A stretch of 64,000 nt of DNA from Cellvibrionaceae bacterium (GTDB taxonomy: Bacteria > Pseudomonadota > Gammaproteobacteria > Pseudomonadales > Cellvibrionaceae), in NCBI GenBank assembly GCA_021151825.1, contig JAGKWQ010000002.1:1-64000 (forward strand). The letters run 5' to 3'. The notes below the pieces were generated by a model, which worked only from the letters and a program-made list of their open reading frames with translations, was not told where the DNA came from and searched no databases. Of the stretch, positions 1 through 9,306 are shown one piece after another. The first letter of the stretch is position 1. The number at the start of each line of letters is the position of its first letter. Position numbers and translations under genes: made by a program.

Positions 1-465
1 GAAGGCCAGCTTGAGTATCTGGGCCGGTTGGATCACCAGGTAAAGATCCGCGGTTTGCGCATCGAATTGGGCGAAGTGGAAGCGCGATTGCTGGCACAGA
101 AAGGGGTGCGCGAAGTCGTGGTCGTTGCTGTCGAAGGAGCCGCCGGTGCACGGCTGGTGGGTTATGTATCGGCCCATGCCGGATACACACTGGAAGGTTC
201 TGCCCTGCGTGAACAACTGGTAAAACAGCTACCGGATTACATGGTGCCGAGCCAGATTGTGGTGCTGGAAAACCTGCCGCTCAATACCAATGGCAAAGTG
301 GATCGCAAGGTATTGCCGACACCGGGCAATATCGACAGCGAAAGTTATGAACCACCACAGGGGGAACTGGAAGAAACACTGGCTGCCATCTGGGCGGAGG
401 TGTTGGGCATTGAGCGTGTTGGCCGGCACGATAATTTCTTCGCGCTGGGCGGGCATTCGCTGCTT
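1..465 (+). repeat. Left arm of inverted NRPS repeat
   Basis: This DNA (end of the A domain plus start of the PCP) is repeated in inverted orientation at 1637-2101. The two arms align base for base with a constant coordinate sum of 2102 and no net indel in the parts I compared. By eye about four in five bases match. Confidence 0.75.
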
Positions 466-1401
466 GCATTGAAAGTCGTTCAACGAAGTCTTCAAGCGGG
501 ACTGAAAGGCGCTTCACTGACCAAGCTGATGAAGCATGGTCGACTGGCAGATTTTGCAGCTGCAACAATGGCCAAAGTCGATATCGCGCCGGATCTCATC
601 TCCATCCCGTCCACCGGAAAGGCCGCCCCCTTATTCTGTTTCCCTGCCCTGAATGCCAGCGCACAGGAATACCGCAACCTCATACACAAAGTTTCTGCGG
701 AACGCCCCGTCCATACGTTTATCAGCCACGGTTTAACCGAACAACGTTGGGATATGCCGTCACTGCCAGACTTGGCCGCACGTTATGCAGACCATATTGA
801 ACGTCTTGCCATTGATGGAGAATGTGCCCTGCTTGGCTGGTCTATGGGAGGAGAACTCGCCTTTGAAACAGCCAGGCAATTGCAGGGGAAAGTTAAGGTT
901 GAGTTTCTGGGGTTAGTTGATGTGAAAGCCTTGCCTAAACCGGTACCTGATACTCTGGATTCAGATGCGCGTGCACGCGCCTGGGCAATACTCAATACCT
1001 TGATTGGCCGCTCGGCAATGGAGTCTCAATGGCGTGTATTACTTGCCAAACTGACACCGCCGCTACTTGATCCCATTCTGGAAAAAATCCTTGTGCAAGC
1101 GGATTGGCCACTCGATGGACCAGCGATGGATTCGGAAGAGTACCTCGCCTGGGCCTATGTCGATGCGGCGCGTATGGTTACGGACTATCAGCATGGCTAT
1201 ATCCCGGTTCCAATCCATTCGTGGGTCGCCGGCATTGAAGTGGAAAACCCTGACAGATTAGGGCGTGACTGGTCAGAACATGGTCAGTTAATCGGGGAGT
1301 GGCGCATCGATAATGTGGACCACATGGGGATTGTTTCGCATGCGGACTTTATCGACAGTGCGATTACCGCGTTATCAACGTGCAGTAAGGATCAGGCATA
1401 G
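1..1401 (+). CDS. NRPS, C-terminal part: adenylation end, PCP, thioesterase (5' end outside window)
   Basis: The reading frame is open from base 1, so this is the end of a larger nonribosomal peptide synthetase. Visible in order are the C-terminal subdomain of an adenylation domain (residues about 1-115, with LGRLDHQVKIRG and the NGKVDRK lysine motif), a peptidyl carrier (about 120-195, GGHSLL at about 150) and a type I thioesterase (about 200-460) with nucleophile motif GWSMGG (serine near 281) and a late histidine in NVDHMG. The thioesterase would release the finished peptide by hydrolysis or cyclisation. The gene converges on the minus-strand NRPS and its A-PCP part is a near copy of it. 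It is probably the last module of the lipopeptide siderophore assembly line. The pocket residues lie outside the window, so the substrate cannot be read. Confidence 0.93.
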   Translation, partial: EGQLEYLGRLDHQVKIRGLRIELGEVEARLLAQKGVREVVVVAVEGAAGARLVGYVSAHAGYTLEGSALREQLVKQLPDYMVPSQIVVLENLPLNTNGKVDRKVLPTPGNIDSESYEPPQGELEETLAAIWAEVLGIERVGRHDNFFALGGHSLLALKVVQRSLQAGLKGASLTKLMKHGRLADFAAATMAKVDIAPDLISIPSTGKAAPLFCFPALNASAQEYRNLIHKVSAERPVHTFISHGLTEQRWDMPSLPDLAARYADHIERLAIDGECALLGWSMGGELAFETARQLQGKVKVEFLGLVDVKALPKPVPDTLDSDARARAWAILNTLIGRSAMESQWRVLLAKLTPPLLDPILEKILVQADWPLDGPAMDSEEYLAWAYVDAARMVTDYQHGYIPVPIHSWVAGIEVENPDRLGRDWSEHGQLIGEWRIDNVDHMGIVSHADFIDSAITALSTCSKDQA

Positions 1402-1414
1402 GGATTGATACAGA

Positions 1415-1435
1415 AGCCCGGCGCAATGCCGGGCT
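1415..1435. terminator. Hairpin between convergent NRPS genes
   Basis: A perfect 8-bp stem, AGCCCGGC with GCCGGGCT and loop GCAAT, sits in the 46-base gap between two converging stop codons. There is no T-tract on either side, so a bidirectional terminator role is inferred from position and symmetry. Confidence 0.6.
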
Positions 1436-1447
1436 ACAAGTGACGAT

Positions 1448-4400
1448 TTACGATGACATGGCTTCAATTTCATCGAGAAATGAATCAATCCGGGAAAGTG
1501 ATTCATCCACATTGGCCCCCTCGCCTTTGGACACAAGTAGTTCCGCCATCGCCATCAATTTTGGATGAGTGAAAACCTCCCGGGTGGATATTTCAGCGGG
1601 GAAAATTGCTTGTACCCTGGTGACCAATTGAATGACCTGGAGCGAATGGCCGCCGAGCGCAAAGAAGCTATCGTGGCGACCAATCTGCTCAATGCCCAAC
1701 ACCTCCGCCCAGATAGCGGCCAGTGTTTTTTCCGTATCACCCTGTGGCGGTTCGTAACTCACGTTATCAATATTGTCAGGGACCGGCAGCGCTTTACGAT
1801 CAACCTTGCCATTGGGGTTAAGAGGCAAGCTCTCCAGTACCACAATCTGGCTCGGCACCATGTAATCAGGTAACCGGGCTCCCAGTTGCTCACGTAGCAT
1901 GACCTCATTAAGGGTATGCCCGGTGTGGCCGGATACATACCCGATCAATCGCGTGCCCCCGGTTCCCGAGGTGGCTACCACTACTGCCTCGCGGACCCCC
2001 TCCTGTGCCAGTAATTGTGCTTCCACTTCACCCGGCTCAATGCGCAAGCCACGGATCTTGACCTGGTGGTCCAACCGCCCCAGGTATTCAAGTTGGCCCT
2101 CGTTGTTCCAACGTGCCAGATCGCCAGTGCGATACAAACGATCCCCCTCACCAAAAGGATTTGCTACAAACCGGTCCGCTGTCAGATCCGGGCGATTCAG
2201 GTAACCGCGACCGAGGCCAATACCACCCAGATAAAGTTCACCCGCAACACCTTGGGGAATCAGGTTCAGGTTGCTATCCAGCACATAGGTGGTAAGGCCG
2301 CTGATCGGTTGGCCAATCGGGATCAACGTGCGGTCATCATTTTGGCAGGTCCAATGCGTTACATCGATGGCGGCTTCTGTCGGACCATAGAGGTTGTAGA
2401 GTGCGACCTCCGGCAATTGTTGGAATACCTGTGCGCCGGCGTCGGCGGGAAGTGCTTCACCACTGCAGACAATACGCCGCAGACTCTGGCAAGCACTGAT
2501 TCCCCGATACGCCAAAAAGGCTTGCAACATGGAAGGGACAAAATGAATGGTGGTGACATTGTGAGAAACGATAGAAGCCACTAATCGGGCCGGATCACGA
2601 TGATCACCCGGTTGAGCCACTACCAGACGCGCGCCCTGGATCAACGGCCAAAAGAATTCCCACACCGAAACATCAAAACCGAAGGGAGTTTTCTGAAGCA
2701 CCGTATCGTCCGACGTCAATTGATAGGCGTCCTGCATCCACTGCAACCGATTGAACAAGGCGTTGTGACGATTAACAGCGCCCTTGGGTTGGCCGGTAGA
2801 GCCTGAGGTGTAAATTACGTAAGCAGCGTGTTCGCCATGTAATGTAACTATCGGGTTATGATCCGGTTCTGCCGACAAATCCAGGGCATCCATTTCAATC
2901 ACCGATATGCTTTTTGGAAGCGGCAGGCTTTCGCGCAGATGACTCTGCGTAAGCAATATCGAGATATCGCTGTTGTTGATCATGTAAGTGAGTCGTTCGC
3001 CGGGCAATTCCGGGTCCAATGGAACATAAGCGCCACCGGCTTTGAGGATTGCCAACAGACAAATCACCATCTCAACCGAACGCTCCGCCGCAATACCGAC
3101 CCGAGTCTCTGGCTTTACACCCAAGGATCGCAATCGGTGGGCAAGGCGATTCGCCCGGCTATTGAGTTCGGCGTAACTTAGCCGCTGCTCGCCGAATACC
3201 AATGCCTCTGCGGATGGTTGTAAGCGAACCTGATTTTCATACAGATGATGGATCGGTAATTGAAACGAATTAGCGGCGGTCGCTGTACTCCAAAACTGCA
3301 ACCTGGCGCGATCAGAATAATTCAAACCATCGCGGGTTGAGAGAGGCTCGTCAGGGAATTGTATTAACTCAGTCAACGCATCGAGATAGCGTTGCAGCAT
3401 CACCTCCACACCCGTGATGCTATAAACCGCCGCATTGAAATTCGCTTGCACGCCCAGGCTCCCATCGGGTCGCTCAAATGTATCGATGCCAAGGTCAAAC
3501 TGATTTGAGGAAGTAAGATGACGATAATCGCTCAGCACCAATTCATCCAGGTTTGCCAACGCCTGTTGGTCATGACGCAAATGGTTAAACATCACCTGAA
3601 TTAAATTCGTAGCGGCATTACCGTGTTGTAAACGCAATGCGTCCGCGAGTGTTTCAAAAGGAAGATCCTGATTGGCTTGACCTTCCAGAACAATATCCCT
3701 CACTCGACTCAACAAGTCGCGAGCGTTGCCATGCTCTGGTATGTGGCAACGAAGAACTTGAGTGTTAACAAAAAAACCAACTACTCCACCAAATTCTGAT
3801 TGATTGCGATGTGCAATAGGTACCGCCACTGTGAAATCATTGGTTGTGGCATTTCGGTAAAGAAATAAATAAAACCCGACAAGTAACACAGAAAATAAAC
3901 TGGTTTTTTGTTCCTGGGCAAATGACATTAACGTCGCCGCCAAAGGTGACGGAATATCCAGCGTGCATGTTTTACCGTTTGTTTTATCACGCAGCGCTTT
4001 TACATTCTGCGCTACGTTTTTAAACGGTAAATCCACTGTCGATTCAAATCCGGATAAATGTGTTTTCCAGTAAGTGAGCTGACGTTTTGCATCTTCGGAT
4101 TTCAACCAGCTCGATTCCCACAACGCATAATCTGTGTATTGCAGAGATGGTGTTGGTATTGAGCATGTCGTTTCGCGACGCGCTGCGTTGTAATGCGCTA
4201 CAAATTCATCAACGATAATTTTCTTGGACCAGGCATCGCTTGCAATATGGTGCATCACAAACACGAGCATGTGATCAGTCGCACCGAGGCGAAGACACAG
4301 CGCGCGTAACAAAGGCCCGTGTTCCAAATCAAACGGTTGTTGATGAAAGTCATCGGCCTGTTGTTGCGCTTCACGTTCCCGAGATGCGTCATCGACATTT

Positions 4401-4786
4401 TCAAGATCCGTAAAATCCAATGACACGGGTGTGGCAGCACGAATGTGTTGCACCGAATTACCACCACTCTCCATTGCAAACACTGTGCGTAACGATTCAT
4501 GTCGCTGCACAATTGCATCCAATGCACATTGCAAACTGGCGATATGCAAATCACCCGATAGCCGTAATGAAGCACCCAGATGATAAGCCGCATTGGCAGG
4601 ATTTAATCGCCACAGCAACCACAACCGTTGTTGTGCCGAGGACGATGGCGCAACAGTAGCAAATGAACGTTTGATACCACTCGTTTGCGTGGTCGGCGTT
4701 CCGCCCCCCTGGATTCGTTGGCGAAGGCGTTCGCGCTGTTCCGGTGACAATGCAGAGCGACGTTGGGCGTTGTCATGACTGACCAT
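1448..4786 (-). CDS. NRPS module C-A-PCP, serine-type pocket
   Basis: This single-module synthetase of 1112 residues has a condensation domain (about 40-480, HHIASDAWS near 183), an adenylation domain (about 500-1010, TSGSTG near 662) and a carrier (about 1020-1090, GGHSL near 1046). Aligned to PheA, the pocket reads D-V-W-H-V-S-L-I-D-K, which differs from the standard serine code DVWHLSLIDK only by a conservative change, so L-serine is the predicted substrate. There is no epimerase or thioesterase, so the chain must pass to another protein, plausibly the convergent NRPS at the left edge. The start lies 2 bases after the PKS stop, giving tight coupling. In HHIASDAWS an Ala replaces the usual Gly; the catalytic second His is kept. 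Confidence 0.95.
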   Translation of the reverse strand: MVSHDNAQRRSALSPEQRERLRQRIQGGGTPTTQTSGIKRSFATVAPSSSAQQRLWLLWRLNPANAAYHLGASLRLSGDLHIASLQCALDAIVQRHESLRTVFAMESGGNSVQHIRAATPVSLDFTDLENVDDASREREAQQQADDFHQQPFDLEHGPLLRALCLRLGATDHMLVFVMHHIASDAWSKKIIVDEFVAHYNAARRETTCSIPTPSLQYTDYALWESSWLKSEDAKRQLTYWKTHLSGFESTVDLPFKNVAQNVKALRDKTNGKTCTLDIPSPLAATLMSFAQEQKTSLFSVLLVGFYLFLYRNATTNDFTVAVPIAHRNQSEFGGVVGFFVNTQVLRCHIPEHGNARDLLSRVRDIVLEGQANQDLPFETLADALRLQHGNAATNLIQVMFNHLRHDQQALANLDELVLSDYRHLTSSNQFDLGIDTFERPDGSLGVQANFNAAVYSITGVEVMLQRYLDALTELIQFPDEPLSTRDGLNYSDRARLQFWSTATAANSFQLPIHHLYENQVRLQPSAEALVFGEQRLSYAELNSRANRLAHRLRSLGVKPETRVGIAAERSVEMVICLLAILKAGGAYVPLDPELPGERLTYMINNSDISILLTQSHLRESLPLPKSISVIEMDALDLSAEPDHNPIVTLHGEHAAYVIYTSGSTGQPKGAVNRHNALFNRLQWMQDAYQLTSDDTVLQKTPFGFDVSVWEFFWPLIQGARLVVAQPGDHRDPARLVASIVSHNVTTIHFVPSMLQAFLAYRGISACQSLRRIVCSGEALPADAGAQVFQQLPEVALYNLYGPTEAAIDVTHWTCQNDDRTLIPIGQPISGLTTYVLDSNLNLIPQGVAGELYLGGIGLGRGYLNRPDLTADRFVANPFGEGDRLYRTGDLARWNNEGQLEYLGRLDHQVKIRGLRIEPGEVEAQLLAQEGVREAVVVATSGTGGTRLIGYVSGHTGHTLNEVMLREQLGARLPDYMVPSQIVVLESLPLNPNGKVDRKALPVPDNIDNVSYEPPQGDTEKTLAAIWAEVLGIEQIGRHDSFFALGGHSLQVIQLVTRVQAIFPAEISTREVFTHPKLMAMAELLVSKGEGANVDESLSRIDSFLDEIEAMSS
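1637..2101 (-). repeat. Right arm of inverted NRPS repeat
   Basis: This is the inverted counterpart of 1-465 and lies inside the serine-module gene, covering the A-domain tail and the carrier core. Similarity falls off beyond the PCP serine motif, where one gene continues into a thioesterase and the other ends. Confidence 0.75.
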
Positions 4787-4788
4787 AA

Positions 4789-7700
4789 TTACAGGCTCTC
4801 CAGCGCAACATCATGCTGTTCGATCTCGTCCAACAACAAGGTTTCTACCAGCAGCGCCAGTCCATCAATGGTTGGATTTTTGAAGAAGGGGGCCGGCTGT
4901 AGTGCTACGGCATATTGGTTTTTGACTTTCGACAGGATCTGGATTGCCAGTAATGAATCCCCCCCCAATTCGAAGAAATTATCGTTGCGACCAATGTCGG
5001 CGATTCCCAGCATTTGCTGCCAAATCTTCGCTACTCCTTCCTCGAGCTCGCCTTCCGGTGCGACAAAGGGTGTAGCCAGTGCAGGCCTGGCGTGTCCCTG
5101 GCCGCGCGATACCACTTCTACGTCCAGCGACTGTGACAGCAAATCTCCACGAACTTTTTCAAGGCGAGTGTCCAGATCCAATGTGGAAACCAGAACATGG
5201 GCGTGGGTGAAATTGGCTAGTCGGTCACAGGTCAGCATGCCATCCTGCGGGCGAATACCTACTCCGTCTGGCATGGCCATATCGCCCGCCATGCCCACCT
5301 CGCGCCAACTATCCCAACCAACTGCGATGACCTTGCGGCCCTGCCCCCTGGCCTGTGTTGCTACTGCATCGAGATACGCATTGGCCGCACTGTAATCCAC
5401 CTTCCCCAAACCACCGGCGATGGTTGAAATGGATGAGAACAACATCAGGAATGCCTGCGGGGCCCTGGCGAGTGCTGCGAGTAATGCATTGGTACCTATC
5501 ACTTTCGAACGCATCACCGTGGCGGCACGCTCAGGTGTTGAGTCTTCAACAGAACCACCACCCGGGTGGCCAGCCAGATGGAATACGCCATGGATCGTAC
5601 CGAAGCGATCCAATGCTTGTTGGAAAATGCCATCAACAGTTGCAGGATCAGCAATATCACCCTGAGCAACGACAATCTGCACACCCGACTGCCGGATCTG
5701 ATCGATTCGTTGTTGCTGTTCGTCCGTAGGTATGGATCGGGACATCAACACAAGGTTCGCGTTTACGCTGTGCGCAAGGTGTGAAGCCAGTGTGAGACCA
5801 ATTCCGCCCAAACCGCCGGTAATCAGGTAGGTACCGCGCTGTTTCCAGGGTGATTGCGTTGGTACGGGGAACTGCACCGGAACGAACTTCTGCAACCATC
5901 GATATTGTCCCCGGTAAGCCACGACACTGTTAGGTGCGGAGCGCTGGTTTTCCTCAGCCAATCGCTCCGCAATCAACGGAACAGCGCCATGACCGATATC
6001 CACTAACCGGCAAGAGAGCAATGCATTTTCCTGGGGAATAACCCGACAAGGCCCCAGCAAGGTTGCATGATCGGGATCAATAAATTCGCCTCCCAACACG
6101 TCAAAACCACCGCGAAAGGCAATCTCGATACTGACATCCTGTTCAAGTTGTTTAGCTTGCAATACACCCGCCAGGGCAGTGATCGTAAAGAACCCTATCG
6201 ACTGTTTTTGCTCCCAGGAGCAGGCAATGGAGTCTTCGGTGCTGGACCATAAGTGCACTATTCGACTGACTGGTCCTGCGATGGCATGGGCGTGATCGAG
6301 CAAGGCGGCGAGATCATCGCGTTGCGCAGGCCGAATAGTCACCGTTTCTCCTTCCAAAGCAGGGCCATCCAGAACCGCAGTCCCCGGAGCCGCATCTGCG
6401 AGCACCAGTAACGGACGTTCGTTGCGAGCAGTCAGGGTTTTCAGTAGCGCCGCGGTTAATTCATCCCTCTGGCCAAATACCAGGGTTACTCCGGTATTTG
6501 CTGAAGACGTTTGTGCCGGCAATATGTCGTCTCGTTCCCAGGACGGGGCGTAGAACCAGTCATCAACCGTTCGTGCAACCGGTTTGGACTGATGTTTGTT
6601 CACCAGTCCCGACACGCCGGCTGACGTATCAACCGGAACCCAATAGGAGCGAGTTTCAAATGGATAGGTTGGCAACGGAACACGACGGCGTTTTTGAGTA
6701 TGTTCGGTCTCGGGAGCCCATTTGATATCCAGTCCCAATGCCCACAGACGCCCCAATGACAGCCACCAGAACTCATTGCCATCGCCGGTATTTTTGGGGT
6801 GAGGCTGGGATGTGACCAAACCCTGTGCATCTATCAGCGCCGGGTGACGGCGACTTAACTGGACCAATGTTTCGCCCGGCCCAACCTCCAGCAGTACTCT
6901 GGATGGATCGCTTAACAACGCAGTAATGCCATCTGCAAACCGAACAGCACCACGCAAATGCGCAGCCCAATAATCCGGGCTTGTTGCCTGCTCATCGGTA
7001 ATCCAGGTACCGGTGACATTGGACAAAAACGGGATTCGGGGTGGGTTCAGATGAATGCGCGCAAATTGCTGTTTGAGCGGTTCACAGGCGGGCTCGACCA
7101 GCGATGAATGGAACGCATGCGATACACGCAGTCGTTGTGCCGCGATGTCCGTAGCTGCAAGTGACTCAGCCAGTTGAACAATCGCTTCCTCGGGTCCCGA
7201 AGCCACACACGCATTAACGCCATTGATTGCCGCGATATCGCAACGGGCCGGCAAACGCGCCAGTAATTCCTCTTCCGATAAGGCAACCGCCAACATCGCT
7301 CCTGTCGGGAGTGCCTGCAAAAGTCGCCCGCGTTCAGCTACCAATTGCAAGGCATCTTCCAGCTCAAAAACGCCGGCAATGCACGCGGCAACATATTCGC
7401 CAATACTGTGGCCCAGCATTGCCTGTGGCTGAATCCCATGGCTAATCCACAATTGCGCGAGGGCGTATTCCACGGCAAATAACGCCGGTTGGGTAATCGC
7501 TGTTTCCGCCAGGCGCTCTGCGGAGTTTTCATTGCCAGCATCGGCAAACAACAGGGTGCGTAAATCAAAACCCAAAAATTTTTCGAGGCCCTGAGCACAG
7601 CGATCCAGCGCAGCACTAAACACCGGCTGACTATGATAAAGATCGCGCGTCATGCCAGAGTGCTGCGCGCCTTGTCCCGGGAAAAGAAACGCAACTGACC

Positions 7701-9306
7701 GCGCGGATTGCGCAGGCACCGTCGCAATATGGAGATTGGGATGGGACGGTTGATTCAACACCTCGACGGCATGGGTTTGCGTGCGCACGAGTGCTACCGC
7801 CCGGTAATCAAACGGTTTGCGGCCTTGCTGTAGCGTGTAGGCTATATCATCAATCGCCTGTTCAGCCTGGGCAGACAAGTGAGCGCCCAATTCCTCAATA
7901 CTGCGTTGCAGAGCAGACGGTGTGCGTGCGGAGAGTGGCAATAGCTGGACTTGCCCACTGACGGGCAACGCAGTTTGTGCCGGCGGCTCTTCCACAATCA
8001 CATGCACATTGGTACCACCAATACCAAAGGAACTGACCCCGGCGCGGCGCGGTGTGGTGCCCGCAGGCCATGGTCGCAATTGTGTGTTCACGTAAAAGGG
8101 ACTTGCCCGGAAATCAATGAGCGGATTGGGCTTTTTAAAATTAAGGCTTGGGGGAAGCGCACGATTTTTCAGGGCCAGTGCTGTTTTTATGAGCCCCGCT
8201 ACACCAGCTGCTGCATCCAGATGCCCAACGTTGGTTTTGACCGATCCGATCGCGCAATAGCCACATTGATCTGTGCCCTCACGAAAGGCCTGTGTGAGCG
8301 CGGCGATTTCAATCGGGTCTCCCACCGTCGTACCAGTACCGTGTGCTTCGACGTAAGTGAGGGTATGCGGCTCCACATCAGCGACGGCTTGTGCCGCCAT
8401 AATTACCTCGGCCTGACCTTCCACACTCGGCGCGGTATAGCCTACCTTCGAGGACCCGTCATTGTTCATCGCCGAACCCTTGATGACCGCCGTAATCGTG
8501 TCACCATCAGCCAATGCATCAGCCAATCGTTTGAGTACCACTATACCGACACCACTGCCAATCACTGTGCCATCGGCCGATGCGTCAAATGTCCGGCAAT
8601 GACCGTCGGAAGAAAGGATCGCGCCGGGTTGGTGAATGTAACCACCTTCATGCAAGAGATTGATCCATACACCGCCTGCTAACGCCATGTCAGTTTCGTA
8701 AGTCAACAAACTCCTGCACGCGACATGTACCGCCGCCAATGACGTGGAACATGCGGTTTGCACTGTCACTGCGGGTCCTTTCAAGTTCAATTTGTAAGCG
8801 ACAGTGGTGGTCATGGAGTCTTTGTTGTTTCCGTTCATTAATCCCTGTAATGAGGAAATATCACGCAAATCCGAGAAGCGTCCGCTAGGTCCCAGATGTC
8901 TGAGCAAATAGGTGTTAACCCCTACTCCACCGTAGACACCAATAACCTCCCGTGCCCGAGTGGCGTTGTAGCCAGCGTCTTCCAATGCTTGCCAGGCTAC
9001 TTCAAGGAACAAACGGTGTTGCGGATCCATTTCTTCGGCTTCCCGGGGCGAGTAACCAAAAAATGCCGCATCAAACTGATCGACTCCCTCAAGCGGCGCA
9101 GCGGCGCGAATGAAACCCGGATCGTTAAACAGTGACTCCGGCACACCCAGTGAGCGTAATGTGTCATCGTCATAGGTGATGATGGATTCAACACCCGCTT
9201 CGATATTTTTCCAAAAGGCATCAACGGTGGATGCACCCGGGAAACGCCCGGCCATCCCTACAATCGCGATGTCAGCAGTATTGGTTTCTACAGTGATGTC
9301 ATTCAT
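4789..9306 (-). CDS. Type I polyketide synthase KS-AT-KR-ACP
   Basis: The protein has 1505 residues. The ketosynthase (about 12-435) has active-site TACSTS near 185, HGTGT and NVGHLDAAAG, so it is complete. The acyltransferase (about 530-830) has GHSIGEY near 633 and the HAFH motif typical of malonyl-CoA selection. The ketoreductase (about 1150-1340) has TGGLGGIG and a SAANAY tyrosine. The carrier (about 1405-1480) has GGDSL near 1448. It would extend an aminoacyl chain by one malonate unit and reduce the ketone, giving a statine-like beta-hydroxy-gamma-amino acid between the FAAL module and the serine module. Its start overlaps the preceding NRPS gene by 8 bases. A PKS between a FAAL-NRPS and later NRPS modules resembles lipopeptide siderophore pathways of the cupriachelin/variochelin kind, as I remember them. 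Confidence 0.95.
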   Translation of the reverse strand: MNDITVETNTADIAIVGMAGRFPGASTVDAFWKNIEAGVESIITYDDDTLRSLGVPESLFNDPGFIRAAAPLEGVDQFDAAFFGYSPREAEEMDPQHRLFLEVAWQALEDAGYNATRAREVIGVYGGVGVNTYLLRHLGPSGRFSDLRDISSLQGLMNGNNKDSMTTTVAYKLNLKGPAVTVQTACSTSLAAVHVACRSLLTYETDMALAGGVWINLLHEGGYIHQPGAILSSDGHCRTFDASADGTVIGSGVGIVVLKRLADALADGDTITAVIKGSAMNNDGSSKVGYTAPSVEGQAEVIMAAQAVADVEPHTLTYVEAHGTGTTVGDPIEIAALTQAFREGTDQCGYCAIGSVKTNVGHLDAAAGVAGLIKTALALKNRALPPSLNFKKPNPLIDFRASPFYVNTQLRPWPAGTTPRRAGVSSFGIGGTNVHVIVEEPPAQTALPVSGQVQLLPLSARTPSALQRSIEELGAHLSAQAEQAIDDIAYTLQQGRKPFDYRAVALVRTQTHAVEVLNQPSHPNLHIATVPAQSARSVAFLFPGQGAQHSGMTRDLYHSQPVFSAALDRCAQGLEKFLGFDLRTLLFADAGNENSAERLAETAITQPALFAVEYALAQLWISHGIQPQAMLGHSIGEYVAACIAGVFELEDALQLVAERGRLLQALPTGAMLAVALSEEELLARLPARCDIAAINGVNACVASGPEEAIVQLAESLAATDIAAQRLRVSHAFHSSLVEPACEPLKQQFARIHLNPPRIPFLSNVTGTWITDEQATSPDYWAAHLRGAVRFADGITALLSDPSRVLLEVGPGETLVQLSRRHPALIDAQGLVTSQPHPKNTGDGNEFWWLSLGRLWALGLDIKWAPETEHTQKRRRVPLPTYPFETRSYWVPVDTSAGVSGLVNKHQSKPVARTVDDWFYAPSWERDDILPAQTSSANTGVTLVFGQRDELTAALLKTLTARNERPLLVLADAAPGTAVLDGPALEGETVTIRPAQRDDLAALLDHAHAIAGPVSRIVHLWSSTEDSIACSWEQKQSIGFFTITALAGVLQAKQLEQDVSIEIAFRGGFDVLGGEFIDPDHATLLGPCRVIPQENALLSCRLVDIGHGAVPLIAERLAEENQRSAPNSVVAYRGQYRWLQKFVPVQFPVPTQSPWKQRGTYLITGGLGGIGLTLASHLAHSVNANLVLMSRSIPTDEQQQRIDQIRQSGVQIVVAQGDIADPATVDGIFQQALDRFGTIHGVFHLAGHPGGGSVEDSTPERAATVMRSKVIGTNALLAALARAPQAFLMLFSSISTIAGGLGKVDYSAANAYLDAVATQARGQGRKVIAVGWDSWREVGMAGDMAMPDGVGIRPQDGMLTCDRLANFTHAHVLVSTLDLDTRLEKVRGDLLSQSLDVEVVSRGQGHARPALATPFVAPEGELEEGVAKIWQQMLGIADIGRNDNFFELGGDSLLAIQILSKVKNQYAVALQPAPFFKNPTIDGLALLVETLLLDEIEQHDVALESL

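Noticed and set aside
2015..2584. Open frame opposite the serine-module adenylation domain
   Set aside because: It runs antisense through conserved A-domain motifs; coding is explained by the minus strand.
7951..8682. Long open frame opposite the PKS ketosynthase region
   Set aside because: It is antisense to a fully conserved KS domain and has no recognisable domain or upstream ribosome site; a shadow frame.
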